Source of the DNA: Bacteroidota bacterium
Lineage (GTDB): Bacteria > Bacteroidota > Bacteroidia > NS11-12g > UBA955
Reading direction: 5' to 3'
Assembly: GCA_008081305.1 (NCBI GenBank)
Contig: VMCP01000267.1
Coordinates: forward strand, 1-7,073
Length of the DNA stretch: 7,073 nucleotides
Shown here: positions 1 to 6,061 of the stretch, in pieces
How the letters are laid out: each line of letters opens with the position of its first letter
Position numbering within the stretch: the stretch's first letter is position 1
Notes under the pieces: model-generated
Seen by the model: the letters and a program-made list of their open reading frames with translations, nothing else
What the model was told of the DNA's origin: nothing
Databases searched by the model: none
Position numbers and translations under genes: made by a program

Positions 1-1651
1 TTAATTGAATAGGTAACTTTCTATGCTTAATGCCCAACTCAGTATTGATACTTTCTTCAGGTAACACGCCTTCTTTTGAACCTGCAGGTGTGAAGCCTTT
101 GTGAATACCGGAGAAAATAGTCCATGAGCCGACCGATTTATTCAGACTAATTCCCGGTAAAAGCACTTGCGTGCGATTCTCTCTCAATTTGATGATATTA
201 AAATCCCTTTCTGCATTGGATTTACCGAAATCTACGCGCGAAACCATTATGTTTTCACCTCGGAGACCTGCTTGCAAGGTCCAAGAGCGATAGCTCGCGG
301 TTGCTCTATAATACGCACTTTGAGCCGAAGCAAAATCGATTCTATTACCCGCTTCGCCTTGTGCGCCATTCTCCAAAAGTTGTATGGAATTTTTTAAGCT
401 GTATTTATCAGATTCTTGGAATCGATCTTCCTCATCGTAATGCATACGCAAACCTGCTTCCTGTGTAAACTTAATTGACCCAATATTTTCCGTCCACAAA
501 CCTCGCAATTGCATACCCTGGCTTTTATACTGACGTCGATTGGCCTTGATATACCCAACCGTCGAATCGCCTTCCACTCCATCCATGGCAGCAAACTCTT
601 GAGCGTATTTTACGGGATCCATCAAAATGGAGGCAATACCTATCGCGCCATTACCTGCATCTACTTTATCCAACTTGTACCAATTTCTTCCAGCACCTTG
701 ACGGTACACATCCGCACGGAACCAACCTTTTTTTAAGTTCGCAGTGTAAGAAAAACGCAACATACTACGATCTAAAATCATGCTATCGCGATTGGCTGCA
801 AAGTATTGCTTACGCGGATTCGATTGCGCGTCAGCAAGACTCAAACCCACATAACTTTGATTGGACCTTTCCTGCGTTCCGCCAAAGAATAATTCTAAAT
901 GATGAAGATCCCTTTCATCCAAGTGGTGCCCAATTTTCAAATAGCCGTCGTTCAAAGCATAACCTCCAACCTCTTCATTATTGAACTGCTTAAATCCATC
1001 GGCTTGGCTTCTATTCAAGGCTAAACCGATGGAAGTTCTTTTGGCAATTTTCCATTCTCCTTGAGTGAAGTTTCTAAGCTGCCCGTAATTACCAAAAGCA
1101 GATGTTACCATCAAATCGTTCTTCTCATCTAATACCGGCGTTAACATATTGATTGCTCCACCCGTGGTTTGAGGTCCAGCGATAAGCTGCGAGGATCCTT
1201 TCAAGATTTCAATATTTTGGTACTTCCACATTGCAGGTGTGTAATAAGCCGCAGGAGAAGCATAGGGCGCTGGCGAAGTTAATACGCCATCCTCCATAAG
1301 CGTGACACGACTAGAACGCAATACGCCCGTGCCGCGAAGACCCACATTCAAACGTAGGCCCCAACCATCTTCTTGTTGGGTATAAACACCTGGTAAAGTT
1401 TGTAAAATTTGATTCCCATCCACCTGATCAAAGCGTTTGATATCCTGCTCAGATAAAAGTATTTCTGAACCACTTAAATGTGCAATTTGACCAATATCCT
1501 TTCTAGGAGCCAAAATAGTCACCGATTCCATCTCCACTGGGGCAATGGACGTACCATGTGTCGAGTCTGTTTTTGAATGTTGTTGGATCGTTAATTGAGC
1601 AAAACTACTAATGGCCCATAAACCTAGAAAAAAAGCAACTATTCGGTACAC
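1..1651 (-). CDS. FecA-like TonB-dependent outer-membrane receptor, C-terminal part missing at window edge
   Basis: This is an outer-membrane receptor for TonB/ExbBD-energised uptake, most likely of a ferric chelate. Reading the minus strand from GTG at 1651 gives 550 uninterrupted codons that leave the window at base 1. Visible parts in order: signal peptide at residues 1-18 (MYRIVAFFLGLWAISSFA, cut before Gln19); a TonB-box-like ESVTIL at 42-47; a plug domain at about 55-165 with LPGVYTQQ, NVGLRGTG, LMEDGV, APYASPAAYY, EILKGSSQLIAGPQTTGGAIN; then beta-barrel strands. The APY...P...Y and GPQTTGGAIN blocks are what FecA-type receptors carry. The FecA N-terminal signalling domain and the carboxypeptidase-like domain of SusC-type receptors are both absent. 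GTG is chosen because an in-frame TAA lies two codons upstream (1657-1655) and the signal peptide follows directly. The last 150-250 residues should lie left of the window. Family is confident; substrate (ferric citrate or another siderophore) is inference. Confidence 0.93.
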   Translation of the reverse strand, partial: MYRIVAFFLGLWAISSFAQLTIQQHSKTDSTHGTSIAPVEMESVTILAPRKDIGQIAHLSGSEILLSEQDIKRFDQVDGNQILQTLPGVYTQQEDGWGLRLNVGLRGTGVLRSSRVTLMEDGVLTSPAPYASPAAYYTPAMWKYQNIEILKGSSQLIAGPQTTGGAINMLTPVLDEKNDLMVTSAFGNYGQLRNFTQGEWKIAKRTSIGLALNRSQADGFKQFNNEEVGGYALNDGYLKIGHHLDERDLHHLELFFGGTQERSNQSYVGLSLADAQSNPRKQYFAANRDSMILDRSMLRFSYTANLKKGWFRADVYRQGAGRNWYKLDKVDAGNGAIGIASILMDPVKYAQEFAAMDGVEGDSTVGYIKANRRQYKSQGMQLRGLWTENIGSIKFTQEAGLRMHYDEEDRFQESDKYSLKNSIQLLENGAQGEAGNRIDFASAQSAYYRATASYRSWTLQAGLRGENIMVSRVDFGKSNAERDFNIIKLRENRTQVLLPGISLNKSVGSWTIFSGIHKGFTPAGSKEGVLPEESINTELGIKHRKLPIQL

Positions 1652-1653
1652 GT

Positions 1654-1676
1654 TTTATTTAGATTAATTCTAATTA
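1654..1676. promoter_or_regulatory. Operator-like site 1 (start-proximal copy of a 17-bp repeat)
   Basis: TTTATTTAGATTAATTC (1654-1670) recurs at 1692-1708 with one mismatch. The core TTAGATTAATTCTAA (1659-1673) is a partial palindrome with perfect 5-bp arms, TTAGA and TCTAA. It covers the predicted transcription start and leader of the receptor gene and ends 2 bp before the start codon. Such a position suits a repressor. Since the gene is a probable ferric-chelate receptor, an iron regulator of the Fur or DtxR family is the obvious candidate, but the regulator is not identified by sequence alone. Confidence 0.5.
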
Positions 1677-1680
1677 GGGG

Positions 1681-1711
1681 CAAATCTAAAATTTATTTAG
1701 ACTAATTCAAA
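1681..1711 (-). promoter_or_regulatory. Bacteroidetes-type promoter of the FecA-like receptor gene
   Basis: On the minus strand TTTG (1711-1708) is followed by a 19-nt spacer and TAGATTTG (1688-1681). This is an exact match to the Bacteroidetes sigma consensus TTTG-N19-TAnnTTTG. Transcription would start near 1675, leaving a leader of roughly 24 nt before the GTG at 1651. No Shine-Dalgarno sequence is visible in that leader, which is normal for the phylum. The match to consensus and position is direct; use in vivo is inferred. Confidence 0.7.
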
Positions 1712-1713
1712 AT
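1692..1713. promoter_or_regulatory. Operator-like site 2 (copy inside the promoter spacer)
   Basis: TTTATTTAGACTAATTC (1692-1708) is the second copy of the repeat, displaced 38 bp from the first. Its palindrome is weaker (TTAGA on one side, TCAAA on the other). It lies within the spacer between the -33 and -7 boxes of the receptor promoter and just overlaps the -33 TTTG. A further half-site-like AAATCTAAA (1682-1690) sits between the two copies and overlaps the -7 box. Binding here would directly block RNA polymerase. Confidence 0.45.
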
Positions 1714-1728
1714 AGTGGTCGCGTCAGT

Positions 1729-1760
1729 TTTGGGTAATCAAATCAATTTTTCATAATTTG
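1729..1760 (+). promoter_or_regulatory. Possible promoter of the LamG/T9SS gene
   Basis: TTTG (1729-1732) is followed after 21 bp by TAATTTG (1754-1760). This is one base short of the TAnnTTTG consensus. A start site a few bases downstream would leave an almost leaderless message before the ATG at 1769. It is the best candidate in the divergent region for the plus-strand gene, but the match is imperfect. Confidence 0.3.
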
Positions 1761-1768
1761 TGCTGATT

Positions 1769-3901
1769 ATGAAGAGATTAGCGGCTTGGATATTTTGTTT
1801 TTTTTCTACTTTCTCCCTTGTAATGGCTCAGTCTAACGACATTGCATTGGATTTTGACGGAGTAGATGATTACATGGAAACCTCATATTACGGAGTATTG
1901 GATTCGGGAGCAAGAACCCTCGAAGCTTGGATAAACACCAGTAAGAATTACGATGGCAACCAAGGCTATAAACAGGGGGTTATTGCCAATTACGGTGATT
2001 TCTCTACTTCCAACCGCTGGACCCTGAATATCTACCGAAAAAATTCCCTCCGAATTGAAGTTCAAGGAAATGGACTTTCCGGAAACATTGCGCTGAATGA
2101 TGGAAATTGGCACCATGTAGCGGTCACCTATGACCCCAAAGACACGTTGGATTACCGACTGTATGTGGATGGGAAACTCGATACCGCTGGGAACCTTACC
2201 GTTCCTACCAATACCGCAAAAAATCACCCACTCATTGTGGGTATGCGCATCGATGGCATCAATTATTTTGAAGGACAAATTGATGAAGTTCGGATGTATA
2301 ATTATGCCCTAAGTCCAACGGAATTGAATGCGTATATTTCTAAGGAGTATTGCTCAAACCCCAAAGGATTGGTGGCGTATTATAAACTCAATGAAGGGAA
2401 TCCGAGAAGCAACAACAGCAGTAACAAACAAGCCGATGACTATTCAGGAAATTACAAACATGGAGACCTCAAGAACTTCGCACTATCCGGTACCACTTCA
2501 AACTGGGTAGACGGAGCCGGATTGAAAGGAGGACCGTCCATGGAGCGCGTAAAGTTTTTTGATTGTGTATCGGTTACCTCACCCAGCAAAAAATACGTCT
2601 GGACAAGAGATGGTACATTTCGTGATACCCTTACCAATGTGTACGGGTGTGATTCTGTTATACTCGCTTCTGTAAATATTGGGAACGACAGTAACATACG
2701 ATATATTCAGTCTTGTGGGCCGTATACCAGTCCAAAAGGCATCATTGCAGATCGCGACACCTTCTTTACGGAATATTACACCTCTGTACCGGGATGTGAT
2801 TCTATTGTTTCCTACAGCGTATCGGTGCGGGAACAATTTGATACCCTTTACAACATAAAAGCCTGTGATGAGTTTAGTACACCACTGGGTAAAACCACAA
2901 AAACCAATGCCCTACTCATTGATTCATTTGTGACCAATAGCGGATGCGATTCTATTGTTCGTTATCAAATCAAAATAAACTACAAACAATATGCATCGGA
3001 TACCGTCATAGGTTGTGATTCGGCTACTCACCTGGGTATTACCTATTACAAGTCAAAACTTATTCAAAACACTTACCAAACATTTCAAGGATGTGATTCT
3101 ATACAGACCACATTGATTCGTGTGAATTTTAGCAAGCAAAAAACAATTCGTTTGGACGGCTGTGATTCGGTTGTCACTACATCAGGAAAAACACACTACA
3201 AAAACGGCACCTATCAAGAATACTATCAAACCATTCATGGGTGTGACTCAACCGTTAGCTACGATGTACATATTCATCACCCTACCTATCAAATAGATAC
3301 GCTTTGGGGATGTGTAGAATTGATCCATAAAGGCAAATTGTATACATCCAACACCCTTTTAGAGTACAAAGGGCAAACCTCATTTGGTTGTGATTCAGTC
3401 CGCGATTTACAACTCATGGTCATCAACATCAACTCTACGGCTGAGATTAAGGATTCCATCATTGCTCTCAATGAAACCACCTTTGATAGCATCTACTGGT
3501 ATGATTGTGCCGACAATCAAAAATTAACGACTGAAAACCTCACAGACTTTGTGATTCCGTTCTCGGGTAGGTTCAAAGCGAGAATCTTTTATAAAGACTG
3601 CCAAAAATGGACTCAGTGCTATGAAGCCTACAAACAGAATAGCGTTCAATCCTTTGCTTCGCTTGGCCTTCTTGCATACCCCAACCCAAGCAAAGGAACA
3701 TTCAGTATAAAAGGACTACAAACACAGGATATCGTTAATCTTTACGATGTAACAGGAAAGAAACTCGTGCTTAAAAAGATTGAGCAAAATGGGTCTATCC
3801 TATTTGAGGCACCCACTAGGGAGAACCAGACAACTTTGGGCATTCTTGAGGTTCAGCGAAAAGGATCCGGCACCTACAGGACCCTAATCCGTTTTGAATA
3901 A
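1769..3901 (+). CDS. Secreted LamG-domain protein with six GCDS cysteine repeats and T9SS type A sorting domain
   Basis: This is a 710-residue extracellular or cell-surface protein, probably an adhesin or glycan-binding protein. Order: signal peptide 1-21 (MKRLAAWIFCFFSTFSLVMAQ); LamG/concanavalin-like fold about 26-192 (ALDFDGVDDY, LEAWI, NWHHVAVTYD, LYVDGK, EGQIDEVRMYNYALS); linker; six repeats of 48-52 residues at 261-557, each with two cysteines, the second in GCDS; a degenerate cysteine-containing segment about 558-625 (YWYDC, CQKWTQC); and a C-terminal sorting domain about 633-710 (YPNPSKGTFSIKG, VNLYDVTGKKL, final strand GTYRTLIRFE). The last is the type A signal that directs export through the type IX system and cleavage or anchoring at the surface. 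The ATG at 1769 is preferred over an in-frame GTG at 1760 because it starts directly at the positively charged signal-peptide N-terminus. No catalytic domain is visible. Family assignment is confident; ligand is unknown. Confidence 0.92.
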   Translation: MKRLAAWIFCFFSTFSLVMAQSNDIALDFDGVDDYMETSYYGVLDSGARTLEAWINTSKNYDGNQGYKQGVIANYGDFSTSNRWTLNIYRKNSLRIEVQGNGLSGNIALNDGNWHHVAVTYDPKDTLDYRLYVDGKLDTAGNLTVPTNTAKNHPLIVGMRIDGINYFEGQIDEVRMYNYALSPTELNAYISKEYCSNPKGLVAYYKLNEGNPRSNNSSNKQADDYSGNYKHGDLKNFALSGTTSNWVDGAGLKGGPSMERVKFFDCVSVTSPSKKYVWTRDGTFRDTLTNVYGCDSVILASVNIGNDSNIRYIQSCGPYTSPKGIIADRDTFFTEYYTSVPGCDSIVSYSVSVREQFDTLYNIKACDEFSTPLGKTTKTNALLIDSFVTNSGCDSIVRYQIKINYKQYASDTVIGCDSATHLGITYYKSKLIQNTYQTFQGCDSIQTTLIRVNFSKQKTIRLDGCDSVVTTSGKTHYKNGTYQEYYQTIHGCDSTVSYDVHIHHPTYQIDTLWGCVELIHKGKLYTSNTLLEYKGQTSFGCDSVRDLQLMVININSTAEIKDSIIALNETTFDSIYWYDCADNQKLTTENLTDFVIPFSGRFKARIFYKDCQKWTQCYEAYKQNSVQSFASLGLLAYPNPSKGTFSIKGLQTQDIVNLYDVTGKKLVLKKIEQNGSILFEAPTRENQTTLGILEVQRKGSGTYRTLIRFE
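2549..3439 (+). repeat. Six tandem about 50-residue GCDS repeats within the T9SS protein
   Basis: The units are 2549-2695, 2696-2842, 2843-2998, 2999-3142, 3143-3295 and 3296-3439 (49, 49, 52, 48, 51 and 48 residues). Each begins with a short strand and a first cysteine, continues with a Thr/Ser/Tyr-rich middle, has a second cysteine as GCDS, and closes with an alternating hydrophobic strand such as IVSYSVSV. This is a divergent form of the widespread Bacteroidetes secreted-protein repeat ending in GCDS..TL.L.I. The paired cysteines suggest one disulfide per unit after export. In units 4 and 5 the first cysteine is also in a GCDS context, so those units carry the motif twice. At DNA level only the block around GGATGTGATTCTATTGTT remains similar, so the repeats are old. 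Confidence 0.85.
3859..3884 (-). terminator. Possible intrinsic terminator of the lipoprotein gene, inside the opposing T9SS CDS
   Basis: On the minus strand GGGTCC (3884-3879), a 10-nt loop and GGATCC (3868-3863) form a 6-bp stem with one G-U pair, followed by TTTT (3862-3859). It lies 21 bp beyond the lipoprotein stop codon. The stem is short and the T-tract is only four bases, so this is tentative. Confidence 0.3.
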
Positions 3902-3904
3902 TGA

Positions 3905-4498
3905 TTACATCGTAAGGGGGTAAATACGCATCCTCGATTGATGCACCCTGATATCCCCCGTCGTGTCGATTGACTCATAATTTAGGTTTAACTCCTTGTA
4001 AAGTACGCGTAATGAATCACTCTTAAATTTAGCTATCTCATTCGCCAAGTTATCCAGAGGCTTATAGCGCTTATAATTACCCCGTTTTAACTCATTGATT
4101 ACTCCTTTTAACCGGACCATATAGGACCGGTATTTTTTAGTTGCATTTCGAATCAAACGTTTGGATTCAAAGTTATCCTCGTAGTATTTGATGCGGTCTC
4201 TATCCATCTGAATGGTTTTGTTCAGTAAGGTTAACTTCTCCGCACGAAGCTGATACAATTCTTTTTCCAACACCGTTACACTATCAATAGCTAAAAATGA
4301 ATCGGTTACGCCAAAATTGGTAACCCGTAATAATTGAAATCCTTGATCCCTTAATGACCCACGGAGTAACTCTTCTGCCCTGATTTGATCATTGGTCCGT
4401 TGGGGAAGAATCTCTTCCTCATTCTTTTTCTCAGGGGATGTAGAACAGGCACTCAATGAAAGGAAACCAGAAAATAATAAGCTGTAAATAAATCTCAT
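3905..4498 (-). CDS. Lipoprotein of unrecognised family, mostly helical
   Basis: This is a 197-residue protein that I do not recognise beyond its export class. It opens with MRFIYSLLFSGFLSLSAC, a type II signal peptide with lipobox LSAC; Cys18 would be lipidated. An acidic linker follows (PEKKNEEE, 22-29). It resembles the charged stretch after the lipidated cysteine that exports lipoproteins to the surface in this phylum, but is not an exact match. From about 74 to 170 the chain is rich in charged residues and predicted helical or weakly coiled (LEKELYQLRAEK, RDRIKYYEDNFESKR, KGVINELKRG). No enzyme motif is visible. The start is set at 4498: a longer reading from 4537 would be encoded by a terminator hairpin (GAIIIAPFLF) and would displace the signal peptide. 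Its stop lies 3 bp from that of the converging T9SS gene. Confidence 0.8.
   Translation of the reverse strand: MRFIYSLLFSGFLSLSACSTSPEKKNEEEILPQRTNDQIRAEELLRGSLRDQGFQLLRVTNFGVTDSFLAIDSVTVLEKELYQLRAEKLTLLNKTIQMDRDRIKYYEDNFESKRLIRNATKKYRSYMVRLKGVINELKRGNYKRYKPLDNLANEIAKFKSDSLRVLYKELNLNYESIDTTGDIRVHQSRMRIYPLTM
4111..4138 (+). terminator. Intrinsic terminator candidate for the T9SS gene, inside the opposing lipoprotein CDS
   Basis: ACCGGACC (4111-4118), loop ATATA and GGACCGGT (4124-4131) form a stem of seven pairs with one internal A-A mismatch. It is followed after one A by six T (4133-4138). The orientation fits the plus-strand transcript whose stop codon is at 3901. If it works, the T9SS mRNA has a 3' untranslated region of about 235 nt, fully antisense to the lipoprotein gene. 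Confidence 0.5.
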
Positions 4499-4502
4499 AA
4501 AC

Positions 4503-4529
4503 AAAAAAGGGGCGATGATTATCGCCCCT
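4503..4529 (-). terminator. Strong intrinsic terminator after the small exported-protein gene
   Basis: On the minus strand GGGGCGAT (4528-4521), loop AATC and ATCGCCCC (4516-4509) form a perfect 8-bp GC-rich stem, extendable by one T-A pair. It is followed by TTTTTT (4508-4503). It stands 22 bp beyond the stop of the 4551-5120 gene. Its T-tract ends only 4 bp upstream of the ATG of the next gene on the same strand, so it also forms part of that gene's leader. Confidence 0.85.
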
Positions 4530-4550
4530 ATATACATATAAAATTATACT

Positions 4551-5120
4551 TTACAATTGGTCAATGAGGTCTTTGTAATAGTCGAAGTTACTCTTCTTCA
4601 ATTCCCATGAACACACCACTTCTGGAGAGTTTTTGATGTACATATCCACAATCATATCATCCATGTTCCACTCACATGCATTCTTATATTTACCGCTTTC
4701 GATTAACCACAAAGGTTTCTTTTCACTTTGTTGAAACGCGCGATCTACTTTATACTGACAGCTAGTTTCTTCACCGTATTTACCAGAAAATACCAACTTC
4801 AACTGATTGAACGCAGGTTCTAAATCCGAAATAAACTTGGGGTTTTGCTTGAGCTTCACTTCCACTTTTCTCACCTTACGTGGTTGCTCACCAACAGCTA
4901 CCGACTCTTCAATAACCAAGACACATTCGTAGGTATTCAGAAACATCCCTTTTAAAACGGGCTTACCACCATCGCTCTCTACTCTGGTGTAACCAATGTT
5001 GATTAACTCGGTAACAAACTGATCGGTGGTATTATCCAAAGGAATACCGAATAATTTTTGAGCGTATGATTCACTCGCTGTAAACATCAAAGTCAATAAG
5101 ACTAGAACAAAATTCCTCAT
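4551..5120 (-). CDS. Small exported protein, unrecognised family with GIPLD motif
   Basis: This encodes 189 residues with a signal peptidase I signal MRNFVLVLLTLMFTASESYA, cut before Gln21. The mature part begins LFGIPLDNTTDQFVTELINIGYT. This resembles the opening of small uncharacterised exported proteins common in Bacteroidetes, in which a G-I-P-x-D/G segment is followed by an amphipathic helix and a Gly-aromatic turn. The rest alternates beta strands and helices (LKGMFLNTYECVLVI, VRKVEVKLKQ, LEPAFNQLKLVFSGKYG) and ends in an Asp/Tyr-rich helix. Four cysteines (in YECVL, SCQYK, ACEW, VCSW) could form two disulfides in the periplasm. No catalytic motif is seen. No promoter consensus is found upstream, and no conventional Shine-Dalgarno: GGAG lies only 1 nt before the ATG. 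The family resemblance is from memory of the motif and is tentative. Confidence 0.82.
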   Translation of the reverse strand: MRNFVLVLLTLMFTASESYAQKLFGIPLDNTTDQFVTELINIGYTRVESDGGKPVLKGMFLNTYECVLVIEESVAVGEQPRKVRKVEVKLKQNPKFISDLEPAFNQLKLVFSGKYGEETSCQYKVDRAFQQSEKKPLWLIESGKYKNACEWNMDDMIVDMYIKNSPEVVCSWELKKSNFDYYKDLIDQL

Positions 5121-5286
5121 ACTCCGAAGGTAATACCAAACTTCTCAAGGCGTATTAATGAATTATAAACGTTTTAGAACCCCCTGCATAGTATTTAGGA
5201 CAGGCCCTAACCCTATTTCATAACATATCAACTTTCAAAGTTTGAAAACTAAGAAATCCTGTGAGGTCCTTAAGGAACCAGAAATT
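5121..5286. other. Intergenic region with two short palindromes, no gene
   Basis: This is 166 bp between the SIMPL gene and the small exported-protein gene, both on the minus strand. No open frame, tRNA or exact Bacteroidetes promoter was found here. It contains TTTCAAAGTTTGAAA (5233-5247), a 7-bp inverted repeat around one base, and the palindromic hairpin at 5265-5279 listed separately. The former could be a protein-binding site for the downstream gene; nothing in the sequence names the protein. Confidence 0.5.
5265..5279 (-). terminator. Weak hairpin downstream of the SIMPL gene
   Basis: Minus strand GGTTCCTTAAGGACC folds into five pairs with a one-base bulge and a TTAA loop, 8 bp beyond the SIMPL stop codon. 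It is not followed by a proper T-tract (TCACAGGATTTCTT follows). It is therefore only a possible terminator or 3'-end structure. Confidence 0.25.
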
Positions 5287-6027
5287 TTAATTATTAATCT
5301 CGTACGTGAGATCCATCGTAACCGATGCCGTTTTGTATTTGGAACTGGTGTTATAGGTACCACCCCAGCTGTATTCATCCGTAGAATTTTGTCCGACGAT
5401 TTGAAATACGCCCATATCCGCTGATTTTAAATCGCCAATGGAAGCTCCTGCTTTTTGAGCTATGATCTCGGCACGGTTTTTCGCATCTTCCGTTGCCAAA
5501 GAAATTAAATCGTGTTTCAAATTATCCAACTCATTGAAGTAGTAACGCGGACTCTTACTGTAAAACTCTAGTCCTTGATTAAGAACTTCGGTAATGGAAC
5601 GCGATACCATTTCTACTTTCTCTAACTCACTTGACTCGATCGTCACATCTTGACTCAATCGATAACCTAAAAAACGCGATCCTATCCGACGGCCATCATT
5701 ATTGTAAATGGACTCACTGCGTTTATCGGTTTCAACGGCTCCAAACACCATTTCTTTTTCTGCAACGCCTTTGCCCAATAGAAAAGACTTCACAATATCC
5801 TGGTGTTTTTTAAGCTCGGCGTATGCTCCTTGCAAGGTCTCGTTGGTGGTATAGAAGGACCCTTCCCATACAATCAAATTTGATTTAAAACTCTTGGATC
5901 CAATTCCTTTTACCTCAATGGTATTCTTTTCTGAATAGGTGTACCGATGCATGTAGGCGTAACTAAGGATTCCCACAGACAATAAGATCACGAGGGCATA
6001 GGAAGTAGTTTTTTTCGGGCTAGACAT
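5287..6027 (-). CDS. SIMPL-domain (DUF541) protein, membrane-anchored
   Basis: This is a 246-residue protein with a single N-terminal membrane segment (about 10-28, YALVILLSVGILSYAYM) after a short Lys-containing cytoplasmic tail, so the body faces the periplasm. From about residue 36 it is a SIMPL/DUF541 domain: opening strand IEVKGIGSKSF followed by VWEGSF, central GYRLSQDVTIES, the typical helix ATEDAKNRAEIIAQKAGASIGDLKSA, and the closing strand pair with SKYKTASVTMDLTYEI. SIMPL proteins are widespread envelope proteins with no agreed biochemical activity; some are linked to oxidative stress. Length is normal for the family. It begins 34 bp after the stop of the DUF2130 gene with no terminator between, so the two are probably co-transcribed. 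ATG at 6027 is the first start before the membrane segment. Confidence 0.9.
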   Translation of the reverse strand: MSSPKKTTSYALVILLSVGILSYAYMHRYTYSEKNTIEVKGIGSKSFKSNLIVWEGSFYTTNETLQGAYAELKKHQDIVKSFLLGKGVAEKEMVFGAVETDKRSESIYNNDGRRIGSRFLGYRLSQDVTIESSELEKVEMVSRSITEVLNQGLEFYSKSPRYYFNELDNLKHDLISLATEDAKNRAEIIAQKAGASIGDLKSADMGVFQIVGQNSTDEYSWGGTYNTSSKYKTASVTMDLTYEINN

Positions 6028-6061
6028 AACCTAATAACGCTGGAATCGTCGCTAATATTGG

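Noticed and set aside
1..3. TTA at the extreme left, which could read as a minus-strand stop ending the receptor gene
   Set aside because: It is out of frame with the receptor reading frame, which continues through base 1 (…LPIQL). The gene is cut by the window edge.
167..736. Short open frames on both strands between 167 and 736
   Set aside because: They overlap the continuous receptor frame, lack any domain or signal, and are shadows of it.
1760..1768. GTG at 1760 as start of the T9SS protein
   Set aside because: It adds only MLI before a normal ATG that begins directly at the Lys-Arg of the signal peptide, and the GTG falls within the candidate -7 box.
1883..3492. Minus-strand and alternate-frame open frames inside the T9SS gene, up to 131 residues
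   Set aside because: They have no recognisable domain and lie wholly within a gene with clear domain structure; they reflect composition of the opposite strand.
4499..4537. Longer N-terminus for the lipoprotein starting at 4537
   Set aside because: The extra residues are encoded by the terminator hairpin and would bury the lipoprotein signal 13 residues inside.
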